From Cryptosporangium sp044454545 (GTDB lineage: Bacteria > Actinomycetota > Actinomycetes > Mycobacteriales > Cryptosporangiaceae): a stretch of 64,000 bases of DNA. The notes beneath the pieces were generated by a model, which was not told the origin of the DNA, did not search any database, and saw nothing but the letters and a program-made list of their open reading frames with translations. This document shows positions 9,000 through 16,885 of the stretch, piece by piece. Each line of letters opens with the position of its first letter. Within the stretch, counting starts at the first letter, position 1. Location of the stretch: NCBI RefSeq assembly GCF_044454545.1, contig NZ_JBITDV010000007.1:248001-312000 (forward strand), written 5' to 3'. The translations under genes and the position numbers were made by a program.

Positions 9000-10226
9000 T
9001 CATTGCGGCAGCAACACCGCGAACCCGTGGCCGGGTACCGAACCGCGCTCGATCGTTCCGGCTCCGACCCGGTATCCGCCCGGTACGGCCAGCGGCTCGT
9101 CGCCGACGTTCAGCGCGACCAGCAGGTGCCGGCCGTCCGGTCCGCTGACGCGGTAGATCAGCGCGGTGTTGGCCACGTGTTCGGTGACCGGCACGCCGTG
9201 CGTCAGCCACGGGTGGCGCCGGCGCAGGCCGAAGAGCTCCTGGTGCAGGCGGTAGACCGGCCACCCGTACGGCGCGAGGCCGGCGGGCGAGTCGGGGAAC
9301 GGCGGACGCACGGCGTCGTCGCCGCCGGCCCGGTTCTCCTTGCGCCCCCGGAACGCCTGCTCGTCGCCGGAGTACACGCTGGGGACGCCGGGCACGGTCG
9401 CCAGCACGGCGATCGCGTGCCCGAGATGCCGGTCGTCGCCGACCTGGTCGGCCAGCCGGGTCACGTCGTGGTTGCCGAGGAACGTCTGCGGGAGGAACGC
9501 GGCGGCGAACTCCGTGTGCCGCTTCAGCGCCCAAGACAGCTCGAAGAGGTTCCGGTCGGCCAGCGAGCTCCAGATCGCCTTCCAGAGCTCGTACTGGGTG
9601 ATCGAGTCGAGGCCGCTCTCGGCCACGTACCCGGCGTAGTCACCGTGGATCATCTCGCCCAGGAACCAGGCGTCGGGAAACTCCGCGCGCACCCGCCCGA
9701 CGGTCTCCCGCCAGAACGACGGAGCGACCGCGTACGCCGCGTCCAGCCGCCAGCCCGCGATGCCGAGCCCCAGCCAGTGCCGCATCACGTCGGCGACGTA
9801 CGACGCCACCGCCGGTTCGTCGTGGTTCAGCTCGAGCAGGATGTCGTGGCCCTCGAACGTGGTGCCGGTGAACCAGTCCGGGTGCTCGTGCACGAGCGGG
9901 CTTTCGCGTCCCACGTGGTTGAAGACGCCGTCGAGCAGCACCCGGACGCCCCGGGAGGCCCCGGCCTCGATCAACGACCGCAGGTCGTCTTCGGTGCCGA
10001 GCCGCGGGTCGATCGCGAAGTGGTCGACGGTGTCGTAGCCGTGGCTCGACGACCGGAAGACCGGGCCGAGCAGCAGCCCGTTGCAGCCTAATTCGACCAA
10101 GTAGTCGAGCCATCCCTCGAGCTGGGGAAGCCGATGCCGCACCGTCGGTGTCGCGGTCTTCTCCGCTCCGAGGAAGCCCAGCGGGTACACGTGCCACCAG
10201 ATGACGTGGTCGGGCCAGCCGCTCAC
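9000..10226 (-). CDS. GH13 alpha-amylase-family glycosidase
   Basis: This 408-residue enzyme is a compact GH13 glycoside hydrolase without a signal peptide, so it acts in the cytoplasm on alpha-glucans or maltooligosaccharides. The barrel motifs are DGVFNH (99-104), GWRLDAA (nucleophile D162), GEMIH (acid/base E191) and GNHDVT (D254). A short C-terminal beta domain (about 330-408) completes it. The start is GTG at 10226 with a GGGAG site about 8 bases upstream. The presence of treY, glgX and this gene in 10 kb suggests active alpha-glucan metabolism, but the exact specificity (amylase, glucosidase or transferase) cannot be read. Confidence 0.9.
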   Translation of the reverse strand: MSGWPDHVIWWHVYPLGFLGAEKTATPTVRHRLPQLEGWLDYLVELGCNGLLLGPVFRSSSHGYDTVDHFAIDPRLGTEDDLRSLIEAGASRGVRVLLDGVFNHVGRESPLVHEHPDWFTGTTFEGHDILLELNHDEPAVASYVADVMRHWLGLGIAGWRLDAAYAVAPSFWRETVGRVRAEFPDAWFLGEMIHGDYAGYVAESGLDSITQYELWKAIWSSLADRNLFELSWALKRHTEFAAAFLPQTFLGNHDVTRLADQVGDDRHLGHAIAVLATVPGVPSVYSGDEQAFRGRKENRAGGDDAVRPPFPDSPAGLAPYGWPVYRLHQELFGLRRRHPWLTHGVPVTEHVANTALIYRVSGPDGRHLLVALNVGDEPLAVPGGYRVGAGTIERGSVPGHGFAVLLPQ

Positions 10227-10262
10227 GAGACGCTCCCGTCGTCGTTGCCCCGCGCGGCCGGC

Positions 10263-11237
10263 CTAGTCCTCCAGCAGGCCGGCGCGGAGCTTGGCCAGGG
10301 TAGCGGCGAGCAGCCGGGAGACGTGCATCTGGGAGACCCCGATCTCGGCCGCGATCTGGGTCTGGGTCTGGTTGCCGAAGAACCGCAGCGCCAGTACCCG
10401 GCGCTCGCGTGCCGGGATGCCGGCCAGCAGCGGAGCGAGCGCCTGCCGGTACTCGACCGCGTCGATCGCGGAGTCCTCGCCACCGAGCGTGTCGACCAGC
10501 GTGGGCGCGTCGGGCTCGGCCCCGACCGGAGTGTCCAGCGACGTCGACTGGTAGGCGTTCGCCGCCTCCAGGCCTTCGAGAACCTCTTCGCGGGACAACC
10601 CGAGGTGGCTCGCCAGTTCGCTCGCGGTCGGCGCCCGCCCGTTGTGCTGGGACAGCTCGGCGACGGCGGCGTTGATCGACAGGTGCAGCTCCTTGAGCCG
10701 CCGGGGGACCCGGACCGACCAGCCCTGGTCCCGGAAGTGCCGCCGGACCTCGCCCATGATCGTCGGGATCCCGAACGACAGGAACTCGACGCCGCGGAAC
10801 GGGTCGAAGCGGTCGATCGCCTGGAGCAGGCCGACCATCGCCACCTGCGCCAGGTCCTCCAGCCGCTCGCCGCGGTTGGCGAACCGCCTGGCGATGTGCC
10901 TGGCCAGCGGCAGGTGCACGGTGACGAGCTGTTCGCGCAGGTCCGCGCGCCGGGGGTCGTCCGGGTCGAGGCGGGCGTACTCCTCGAACAGCGGCGCGAC
11001 CGTCGGGTAGTCGTCGTAGGTCAGGCGCCGGCCGGTGCGTTCGACGAGGTGCGCGGCCAGCGCCGAACCGGCGTACCCGTCGGCGGGTTCCCGGCGGCGG
11101 CGTGGTTCGGCCTCGGGCGGGTTGTCGGACTCGGCCCAGAGGTCACGGGCCGGGCGGAGGCCGAGGTCGGTTTCGGGGCTCAGTTCCGGCTCGGCGTCCG
11201 GGTTCCGGACGTCGACGCTCGATCCTCCGGACGTCAC
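10263..11237 (-). CDS. RNA polymerase sigma factor, SigB/SigF/SigG subfamily
   Basis: This 324-residue group 3 sigma-70 factor has an acidic, disordered N-terminus (1-60), region 2 at about 105-175 (VHLPLARHIARRF, then DLAQVAMVGLLQAIDRFDP), region 3 at about 185-255 and region 4 at about 272-320 with the helix-turn-helix TQTQIAAEIGVSQMHVSRLL. The spacing and wording fit the stress/sporulation SigB/SigF class. The GTG at 11237 overlaps the stop of the preceding gene (11234) by 4 bases; the longer frame would run back through that gene. The partner is an RsbW-like protein, the classical anti-sigma arrangement. GGGTA-type promoters upstream of several genes in this window are the expected targets of such a factor, which is inference. 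Confidence 0.95.
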   Translation of the reverse strand: MTSGGSSVDVRNPDAEPELSPETDLGLRPARDLWAESDNPPEAEPRRRREPADGYAGSALAAHLVERTGRRLTYDDYPTVAPLFEEYARLDPDDPRRADLREQLVTVHLPLARHIARRFANRGERLEDLAQVAMVGLLQAIDRFDPFRGVEFLSFGIPTIMGEVRRHFRDQGWSVRVPRRLKELHLSINAAVAELSQHNGRAPTASELASHLGLSREEVLEGLEAANAYQSTSLDTPVGAEPDAPTLVDTLGGEDSAIDAVEYRQALAPLLAGIPARERRVLALRFFGNQTQTQIAAEIGVSQMHVSRLLAATLAKLRAGLLED

Positions 11238-11710
11238 GGGCGGGCCCCTCGCACGCCGACGAGCAGCGAGGTCCGCAGCTCGTAGCCGTCGTCCAGCGTC
11301 TGGGTCTCGGTGGCCAGCCGGTCGGTGAGACTGGCCAGCAACAGCGTGCCCAGCTCGTCTTCCGGCGTCGTCGGGCATGGGGACCAGACCGCGACGACCA
11401 CCTCCACGGCGTCCGCGTGCCGGACGAACCGGCAGTGCAGCGGCTCACCCGGACCGGCCGCGCGAACCAGGGCCGAGCAGGCCTCGTCCACGGCCAGTCG
11501 CAGATCGGCGACCCGGTCGAGGTCGGCGTCGGCGCGGAGCGCGATCGAGGTGGCGATCGCCCTCAGCACCGGGAGTTGCTCGGCGGTGGCCGGGCAGATC
11601 ACCTCGACCGCGTCGTCGAGGGTGGCTCGGTCGGCGTCGGTGGACCCGGCGGGGGTCCGGTGCGGCGCGGTCGGAAACGCAGATTGTGCTGTGCGAAGAG
11701 TCGCGGGCAC
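11234..11710 (-). CDS. RsbW/SpoIIAB-like anti-sigma factor homologue with degenerate ATP site
   Basis: This 158-residue protein lies directly upstream of and overlaps the sigma factor, the position normally held by the anti-sigma kinase. The fold is suggested by LDRVADLRLAVDEACSALV (about 64-82), which matches the N-box helix of GHKL ATPases. However, the Mg-binding asparagine of that helix (usually DEACSN) is replaced by alanine, and the later G1 (DxGxG) and G2 (GxGL) loops are not visible; the equivalent region reads TTPEDELGTLLLASLTDRL. I therefore see a family member that may bind the sigma factor without phosphorylating an antagonist. The start is GTG at 11710 after a GAGGGGG site. Confidence 0.8.
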   Translation of the reverse strand: MPATLRTAQSAFPTAPHRTPAGSTDADRATLDDAVEVICPATAEQLPVLRAIATSIALRADADLDRVADLRLAVDEACSALVRAAGPGEPLHCRFVRHADAVEVVVAVWSPCPTTPEDELGTLLLASLTDRLATETQTLDDGYELRTSLLVGVRGARP

Positions 11711-11732
11711 CGAATCCCCCTCAGGTCACGGC

Positions 11733-11754
11733 CCGCCGGGCGTTCGCCCGGCGG
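11733..11754 (-). terminator. Hairpin after the SRPBCC gene
   Basis: A perfect 10-bp GC stem (11733-11742 with 11745-11754) sits 18 bases beyond the stop of the SRPBCC gene at 11772 and before the GTG of the RsbW-like gene. It probably separates the two transcription units, though no T-run follows. Confidence 0.5.
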
Positions 11755-11771
11755 ACCAGGGATGGTTCTGA

Positions 11772-12341
11772 TCAGGTCAGCGGACGGCCCTCGTCGTGGG
11801 CCCGCTGGGCCGCTTCCCGCGACAGCGGCGGGACGCCGTGGGCGATCGCGTTCGGGTCTTCCTCGGTCCGCGGAGCGCTGTGCTGCGGGGAGGCGTCGAC
11901 CCCGCCGCGCCACGCGCCGGTCGCCGTGCCGCGCTCCTCGATGAACGTCTTGAAACGCTCGAGGTCGCCCTTCACCCGGTGGGACACGATGCCGAGCGCG
12001 TCGCCCGCCTTCTCGACGACGCCCTCCGGGTGGAAGTCGAGCTGCAGCATGATCCGGGTGTTCTCGTCGTCGAGGCGGTGGAACGTCACGACGCCCGCCT
12101 GCTCCTCGCCGTTTATCGACTTCCAGGCCACCCGCTCGTCCGGGCGCTGTTCGGTGATCTCGGCGTCGAACTCACGACGCACTCCGGCGATGTTCGTGCG
12201 CCAGTGCGTGCGCAGATCCGACACCTGCGTGATGTCTTCGACGCCTTCCATGAACTGGGGGAACGTCTCAAACTGAGTCCACTGGTCGTAGGCGGTGGAC
12301 ACCGGGACGTGTACGTCGATGGAGCGCTCGATGGTGCTCAC
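11772..12341 (-). CDS. SRPBCC family protein (cyclase/dehydrase-like), stress-associated
   Basis: This 189-residue protein starts with an SRPBCC motif (STIERSIDVHVPVSTAYDQW) and contains FPQFMEGVEDITQ, a phrase typical of the actinobacterial cyclase/dehydrase-like group often found beside stress genes. The fold occupies about residues 1-145; the last 45 residues are polar and probably disordered. The GTG at 12341 follows an excellent AAGGAGGAAGC site and is preferred over the longer open frame. A SigB/SigF-like promoter (GTGT-N15-GGGTAT) lies about 190 bases upstream on the same strand. The ligand is unknown. Confidence 0.85.
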   Translation of the reverse strand: MSTIERSIDVHVPVSTAYDQWTQFETFPQFMEGVEDITQVSDLRTHWRTNIAGVRREFDAEITEQRPDERVAWKSINGEEQAGVVTFHRLDDENTRIMLQLDFHPEGVVEKAGDALGIVSHRVKGDLERFKTFIEERGTATGAWRGGVDASPQHSAPRTEEDPNAIAHGVPPLSREAAQRAHDEGRPLT

Positions 12342-12533
12342 GCTTCCTCCTTCGATCGGTGGGAGGGACTCGGCCGACGGCAGACCGGTCCTGTTCGCAC
12401 AGGACCTCGGACTGGCTCGTCGGTCTCGTCGCGGGGCGCTCGGTCTACACCCGCACGCGACGGAATTCGTCACCGCCCGCAGCAGGTGACCTGCGAAAAT
12501 CGCATCCAGGTGCTGCCGGGGGCCACAGGACCC

Positions 12534-12558
12534 ATACCCGGGTCCGGGAAGCTCACAC
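12534..12558 (-). promoter_or_regulatory. SigB/SigF-type promoter motif for the SRPBCC gene
   Basis: On the minus strand GTGT (12558-12555) is followed after 15 bases by GGGTAT (12539-12534). This matches the actinobacterial SigB/SigF consensus. It lies in the 335-base gap 12342-12676, which otherwise holds the divergent upstream region of the glycosyltransferase gene and no further feature that I can see. Confidence 0.5.
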
Positions 12559-12676
12559 ACGTGATTGGGGGCGATTTGTGTCGCGCCTCCGAGTGGTGGT
12601 TGTGCTTGGCTGGGCTTAGCGTGGGAAGCGGCTCGGAACTCGCCGTTACCGAACCGGGCCAGGAGGGCAGTGCTTG

Positions 12677-13936
12677 ATGAGGATCGCCTTGGTGTCGTCG
12701 CCGGCAGAGTTGCTCAGCGCTCGGGAGCGGGAATTCGCCGGTGATCTGCGTTCACTGGCGGCCGCTCTGGCCGTCCAGGGCCACGACGTCGTCGTGTACA
12801 CCAGGCGCGAGACCCCTGACCGGGCGGAACGGGAGCAGCTCCCGCCCGGAGTCCTGCTCCAGTGGCTCGAGGCGGGCCCGGCCCGGCCGGTCCGCGAGGC
12901 CGAGGTAGCTCCGCTTCTCGGTGCGCTCGGCCAGGCGCTGGCCGAGGCCTGGCGCGAGGATCGTCCGGACGTCGTGCACGCCTACACGTGGGGCGCGGGG
13001 CTGGCGGCCGCGGCGGCGTGCCGGCAACTGCGAGAGAGCGCGCTGATCGGCGGCGGTCCGAGCGAGGCGCCGATCCCACTCGTCCAGACGTTCGGCTCGT
13101 TCGGCGCCGAGCAGCACCGCAGGCCGGGCCGGGTGAGTCCCGGACTCGCGAAGCGGATCCGGCTGGAGGTCGCGCTGGCCCGTACGGCCGACGTGATCGT
13201 CGCGCGCAGCGACGACGAGGTCGAGGAACTGGCCCGGATGGGAACCTCCCGGGACCGGATCCGGATGATCCCGGCCGGCGTCGACCTCGAGCGCTTCCAC
13301 CCGAACGGCCCCGCGGAGGCGCGCACGGCGTCCGTCCGCCTGCTGGCCGTCGGGGAACTGTCGCCGCTGAGCGGCCTGGAGACGGTGATCGCCGCACTAC
13401 GCGGGCTGCCGGACGTCGAACTGCTGGTCGTCGGTGGTCCGGACGACGCCGAGGAGGTGGAGCGCCTGCAGAAGGGCGCTGCGCACCTGGGCGTCGGGAG
13501 CCGGGTCCAGTTCCTCGACGCCGCCGACTACGCGGAGACGGTCCCGGACGCGCGTCCGCGGCTGCTGCGCTCGGCCGACGCGGTGGTCTGCGTCCCGTGG
13601 CACGGCCCGGGGAGCGCGGCGGGGGTCCTCGAGGCCATGGCCTGCGGTGTTCCGGTGGTCGTCACCCCGGTGGGAGCCGCGACCGACGTCGTGGTCGACG
13701 GGGTCACCGGTCTGCACGTGGCGCCCCGGCGCCCCGATCACCTGGCGGACGCGATTCGCAGCCTGCTCGGGGATCCGGTACGCCATCTCGGGTACGGAGT
13801 CGCCGGCGCCGACCGGGTGCGTTCGCGGTACGGGTGGGCCCGGGTGGCCGCCGACACCGAGCGCGTGTACGCGAGGCTGCTCCCGGTGGTGCTCGAACCG
13901 GTGGAGGACGAGGTACTCGAAGAAGTGGCCGACTGA
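12677..13936 (+). CDS. Glycosyltransferase family 4 (GT-B) protein
   Basis: This 419-residue cytoplasmic GT-B glycosyltransferase starts with a Rossmann strand (MRIALVSSPAEL) and ends with the GT4 donor-site segment: PWHGPGSAAGVLEAMACG, where the retaining GT4 motif E-x7-E is relaxed, followed by VVVTPVGAATDVVVDGVTGLHV. A linker near residue 215 (LLAVGELSPLSGLETVIAAL) marks the second domain. The overall wording resembles MshA/SucS-like transferases of actinobacteria, but a specific donor or acceptor cannot be assigned. The AGGAGGG site at 12661-12667 fits the ATG at 12677; a TTG three bases earlier is the only close alternative. The gene stands alone with convergent STAS downstream (4-base gap). 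Confidence 0.88.
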   Translation: MRIALVSSPAELLSAREREFAGDLRSLAAALAVQGHDVVVYTRRETPDRAEREQLPPGVLLQWLEAGPARPVREAEVAPLLGALGQALAEAWREDRPDVVHAYTWGAGLAAAAACRQLRESALIGGGPSEAPIPLVQTFGSFGAEQHRRPGRVSPGLAKRIRLEVALARTADVIVARSDDEVEELARMGTSRDRIRMIPAGVDLERFHPNGPAEARTASVRLLAVGELSPLSGLETVIAALRGLPDVELLVVGGPDDAEEVERLQKGAAHLGVGSRVQFLDAADYAETVPDARPRLLRSADAVVCVPWHGPGSAAGVLEAMACGVPVVVTPVGAATDVVVDGVTGLHVAPRRPDHLADAIRSLLGDPVRHLGYGVAGADRVRSRYGWARVAADTERVYARLLPVVLEPVEDEVLEEVAD

Positions 13937-13940
13937 CGCG

Positions 13941-14360
13941 CTACCAGGCGTCGACCGGGTCCGTGACGATCGTGAACGCGCTCGACAGGCCGGTGATCTC
14001 CAGCGGGCGTAGCACATTCGGGCCCTCCGCGATCAGGCGCAACTGCACCTGATCGGCCGAGCAGCGGCGGGCCATCGCGATCAGCGCGGTGAGCCCGCTC
14101 GACCCGAGGAACCGCACCGGCCGCAGGTCGACCAGCAGGCGGGTGCACCCGCGGTCGAGCTCGTCGTCGACCACCGAGCTCAGCATCGGCGCGGTGAGCA
14201 TGTCGACCTCCCCGTCGACCTTGACGGTCGTGAGGCCGGTGTCGTCCCGGTGCGTGGCGACGGTCAGGGTCTCGCGTACCGGTGAACCGGCGCTCTCCGC
14301 GACCGTGCGAACCTCGACTCCGTGCTCGGCCAGCGTCCATTCGGCTTCCGGGGCGGTCAT
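13941..14360 (-). CDS. STAS-domain anti-sigma factor antagonist
   Basis: This 139-residue protein has a STAS domain at about 30-138 after a 30-residue acidic extension. The helix after the central strand contains FLGSSGLTAL, with S87 or S88 at the position phosphorylated by anti-sigma kinases in RsbV/SpoIIAA. It should release a sigma factor when unphosphorylated. The ATG at 14360 is preceded by a GAGGGAG site about 6 bases upstream. It is not in an operon with an anti-sigma gene; likely partners in this window are the ATPases at 11234 and 28117 or the fusion at 21540, which is inference. The 237 bases between this start and the divergent YihY gene hold both promoters. Confidence 0.9.
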   Translation of the reverse strand: MTAPEAEWTLAEHGVEVRTVAESAGSPVRETLTVATHRDDTGLTTVKVDGEVDMLTAPMLSSVVDDELDRGCTRLLVDLRPVRFLGSSGLTALIAMARRCSADQVQLRLIAEGPNVLRPLEITGLSSAFTIVTDPVDAW

Positions 14361-14529
14361 GGCTGCTCCCTCGCTCCAGGCGACCTGGGCGCACGCCGAG
14401 GCGCACGGTAGTGGACGGTCTGGCGGCTCAACCACTCCAACTGCGATCAGACTACGGACTTTGACGCCGAGATAACAGGGTGGACCGGACAATCCGCCGA
14501 CGAAGGCTCTGAACCGATACGACACCCGC

Positions 14530-14555
14530 GCGTCGACCTCGTCACCCCTGGGTAT
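14530..14555 (+). promoter_or_regulatory. SigB/SigF-type promoter motif for the YihY operon
   Basis: GCGT (14530-14533) is separated by 16 bases from GGGTAT (14550-14555), 42 bases before the ATG of the yihY-like gene. It fits GNNT-N14-16-GGGTA(C/T) and would drive the four-gene envelope operon. Confidence 0.5.
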
Positions 14556-14597
14556 GAGACCCGTATCGAACGCCTGATCGGAGGGGGTGCGCCACGG

Positions 14598-15578
14598 ATG
14601 ACCGCGGTATCTGCCGACGGGAACACACGAGGACGTCAGGCGGCTTCGCCGCGCCAGATTCCGGCCCGGGGCTGGAAAGACGTTCTGATCCGCACGATTC
14701 GTGAGTTCAAGGACGACCAGATCTCGACGGCGGCGGCCGCCGCCGCGTTCTACGCCTGGCTGGCACTGATCCCGGCCGCGATCGGCGCGATCACGGTCTA
14801 CGGACTGGTCGCCAGCCCGGACCAGATCGCGAACCAGATCGACGAGCTCACCGCGAGCCTCTCGGCCGACGTGAAGTCGGTGATCACCGACCCGATCACG
14901 GCGGCGACGGGGGCGAGCGGCAAAGGCCTGTCGGTCGGCCTGATCATCTCGCTGGCCGCGGTGCTGTGGAGCGCCTCCGGCGGCATGAACGGCATGATCC
15001 AGGCCGTCAACACCGCCTACGACGAAGTGGACGAGCGCAACTTCCTCAAGAAGCGCGGCCTGGCGATCGTGATGACGCTCGGCGCCATCGTCGCGTTCGT
15101 GGTCGCGATCCTGCTGGTCGCGGTGGTGCCGCCGGTGATGGACGTGTTGCATCTGGGCTCGTTCGCCAGCGCCACCGTGAACATCGGGCGCTGGCTGCTG
15201 CTCGCGCTGCTGATGATGTTCGGGCTGAGCCTGCTCTACCGGTTCGCTCCCGACCGGAGCAACGCGCGGTTCCGCTGGCTCTCGTGGGGTGCGGTGGTCG
15301 CCACCGTGCTCTGGCTGATCGCGTCGGCGGGCTTCTCGTTCTACGTCAACAATTTCGGTAGCTACAACAAGACTTACGGCGCCCTGGCCGGGGTAATCGT
15401 CCTCAACCTCTGGCTCTACATCTCCTGCATGGCGATTCTCTTCGGTGCCGAATTGAACGCCGAACTGGAGGCGCAGACCACGGTCGACAGCACCACCGGC
15501 CCGGCGCAGCCCCTCGGCAGCCGCGGTGCCGCCAAGGCCGATGAAGTGGGCCCGAGCACCGAGGGCTCACTCACGTGA
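14598..15578 (+). CDS. YihY/BrkB family inner-membrane protein
   Basis: This 326-residue polytopic protein has about six membrane segments between residues 45 and 300 and the family-typical features AAAAAAFYAWLALIPAAIG, a central WSASGGMNGMIQAVNTAY and a C-terminal YGALAGVIVLNLWLYISC. The family was formerly misnamed RNase BN; its molecular function is not established. The N-terminal and C-terminal tails are cytoplasmic and polar. The ATG at 14598 follows a GGAGGGGG site at longer than usual spacing. The gene heads an operon with a holin-like protein, DUF3618 and DUF4235, a grouping that I know from other actinobacteria as a membrane-associated stress cluster, and a SigB/SigF-like promoter precedes it. 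Confidence 0.92.
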   Translation: MTAVSADGNTRGRQAASPRQIPARGWKDVLIRTIREFKDDQISTAAAAAAFYAWLALIPAAIGAITVYGLVASPDQIANQIDELTASLSADVKSVITDPITAATGASGKGLSVGLIISLAAVLWSASGGMNGMIQAVNTAYDEVDERNFLKKRGLAIVMTLGAIVAFVVAILLVAVVPPVMDVLHLGSFASATVNIGRWLLLALLMMFGLSLLYRFAPDRSNARFRWLSWGAVVATVLWLIASAGFSFYVNNFGSYNKTYGALAGVIVLNLWLYISCMAILFGAELNAELEAQTTVDSTTGPAQPLGSRGAAKADEVGPSTEGSLT

Positions 15579-15595
15579 ACGATGAAAGGATTCCC

Positions 15596-16033
15596 ATGGG
15601 CACGCAGACCGAGGTGGCGCCCGCCCCCTCACCCGGGCGCCCGGACCCGGCGAACGCGTCGACGGCCGAGCTCGTCACCCGGCTCAGTGACCAGGTCACC
15701 ACGCTGGTCCGGGACGAATTGAGACTCGCGCAGCTGGAGCTCACCCAGAAGGGTAAGAAGGCCGGGATCGGCGCCGGGATGTTCGGCGGCGCGGGTGTGG
15801 TCGCGTTGTACGGCGTCGGTGCGCTGGTGACCGCGGCGATCGCCGGGCTGGCGGTCGTGCTGCCGGTCTGGGCGTCCGCGCTGATCATCGCCGTCGTGCT
15901 GTTCGCGGTCGCCGGAGTGCTCGCGCTGACCGGTAAGAAGGAGTTCCAGCAGGCCACTCCGCCGGTGCCGTCGGAGGCGGTCGACGGCGTCAAGAAAGAC
16001 ATCGACACGGTCAAGGAGCGTGCCCACCGATGA
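15596..16033 (+). CDS. Phage-holin-superfamily (Holin-X like) membrane protein
   Basis: This 145-residue protein belongs to the chromosomal actinobacterial family annotated as phage holin family/DUF1469. An N-terminal amphipathic helix (about 22-60, TAELVTRLSDQVTTLVRDEL) is followed by a Gly-rich turn and two membrane helices (about 62-90 and 95-120). The ATG at 15596 follows AAAGGA at good spacing; an upstream in-frame GTG at 15575 overlaps the yihY stop and is the alternative. Despite the family name no lysis gene or prophage gene is near. It is the second gene of the envelope operon and overlaps the next by 4 bases. Confidence 0.85.
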   Translation: MGTQTEVAPAPSPGRPDPANASTAELVTRLSDQVTTLVRDELRLAQLELTQKGKKAGIGAGMFGGAGVVALYGVGALVTAAIAGLAVVLPVWASALIIAVVLFAVAGVLALTGKKEFQQATPPVPSEAVDGVKKDIDTVKERAHR

Positions 16034-16461
16034 GTGCGGACAAGAGTCCTACCGCCACCGAGGCGACCAAATCCGAGCCGGCCAAAGACCCGGCGCAGCT
16101 CCGCGCGGAAATCGCCGAGATCCGGGCCGAGCTGGGCGACACCGTCGAGGCGCTGGCGGCCAAGGCCGACGTCAAGGCGCAGGCGCAGGCCAAGGTCGCG
16201 CAGACCAAGGAGCAGGCGCAGGCCAAGGTCGCGCAGACCAAGGAGCAGCTCCGCGAGAAGGCCGCGCAGGCCCGGGTCCAGGTCGGGCACACCGCCGAGA
16301 CGCTGAAGGCGAAGAGCACCGACCGCGAGACCTGGCCGAAGCTCGCGGCCGCCGCGGGTGTGGTGGCCGCCGTGGTCGTCGCGGTTCTGGGGGGCCGCAC
16401 AATCCGGGCCCGCCGGGCGTCGAAGACCCAGCGGCTGCTGCGGAAGGCCGGCCGCCGATGA
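16030..16461 (+). CDS. DUF3618 domain-containing membrane protein
   Basis: This 143-residue protein has the DUF3618 core DPAQLRAEIAEIRAELGDTV (about 20-39), followed by a long Ala/Lys/Gln-rich coiled-coil segment (about 45-95) with a duplicated 11-residue unit AQAKVAQTKEQ, and a single membrane helix (about 104-122) with a basic tail. The topology suggests a membrane-anchored coiled coil. The duplicated unit is also repeated at the DNA level (33 bp near 16183-16250). The ATG at 16030 overlaps the upstream stop by 4 bases and the stop overlaps the downstream ATG, so the operon is translationally coupled. The function is unknown; the family accompanies stress-induced membrane proteins. Confidence 0.88.
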   Translation: MSADKSPTATEATKSEPAKDPAQLRAEIAEIRAELGDTVEALAAKADVKAQAQAKVAQTKEQAQAKVAQTKEQLREKAAQARVQVGHTAETLKAKSTDRETWPKLAAAAGVVAAVVVAVLGGRTIRARRASKTQRLLRKAGRR

Positions 16462-16727
16462 AGGCGGCCGCGCTGGCGTACCGCCCGGTCGGGCTGGCCA
16501 GCGGCATGGTCGGCGGCCTGGTCGCCGGCGCCATCTTCAAGCAGGTGTGGAAGCGGGTCTCCGGTGAGGACGATGCGCCGGGAGCTACTCAGAGTGAGTA
16601 CTCGTGGCGCGAGTTGTTGCTGGCGTCCGCAATCCAGGGTGCGATCTACGGCGTGGTCAAAGCCGCGATCGACCGGGCCGGCGCGCAGGCGTTCGCCCGC
16701 TCCACCGGGAGTTGGCCCGGTGACTGA
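16458..16727 (+). CDS. DUF4235 domain-containing small membrane protein
   Basis: This 89-residue protein fits the DUF4235 family: a first membrane helix (about 9-27, PVGLASGMVGGLVAGAIF), a short polar loop with KRVSGEDDAP, and a second helix (about 50-75, LLLASAIQGAIYGVVKAAID). Its ATG overlaps the DUF3618 stop by 4 bases, and the gene is too short to stand out without this coupling. It is the last gene of the envelope operon, and a very strong terminator starts 11 bases after its stop. The function is unknown. Confidence 0.88.
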   Translation: MKAAALAYRPVGLASGMVGGLVAGAIFKQVWKRVSGEDDAPGATQSEYSWRELLLASAIQGAIYGVVKAAIDRAGAQAFARSTGSWPGD

Positions 16728-16738
16728 AAGTGCTCCAT

Positions 16739-16780
16739 AATGGAGTCCTGCGCCGGATCCGGCGCAGGACTCCATTTTTT
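16739..16780 (+). terminator. Strong intrinsic terminator (38-bp perfect palindrome plus T-run)
   Basis: Bases 16739-16776 form a perfect palindrome centred on GGATCC, with arms of 18 or 19 bp, followed by a run of six T (16775-16780). A classical rho-independent terminator of this quality is rare in high-GC actinobacteria. It ends the yihY-holin-DUF3618-DUF4235 operon. Confidence 0.9.
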
Positions 16781-16811
16781 GTGGTCTCCCTCGATACAGC
16801 GCCGAGTCGGG

Positions 16812-16836
16812 GATTGACGTCCCGTGACCCGGGTAG
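16812..16836 (+). promoter_or_regulatory. SigB/SigF-type promoter motif upstream of a small ORF
   Basis: GATT (16812-16815), a 15-base spacer and GGGTAG (16831-16836) form a SigB/SigF-like promoter 50 bases before the ATG at 16886. It is the main external support for that small ORF being real. Confidence 0.4.
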
Positions 16837-16885
16837 CTGGTCTTGGTCTCTCGTGCTCGGGAGACTTCTCGATGGGGAGAGCGTC

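Noticed and set aside
15596..16033. Prophage lysis gene suggested by the holin family name
   Set aside because: The gene is in a chromosomal envelope operon with DUF3618 and DUF4235, and no phage structural, integrase or endolysin gene is near.
16733..16745. CTCCAT/ATGGAG as an alternative hairpin competing with the terminator
   Set aside because: The loop would be a single base, so it cannot form; it is a by-product of the palindrome arm.
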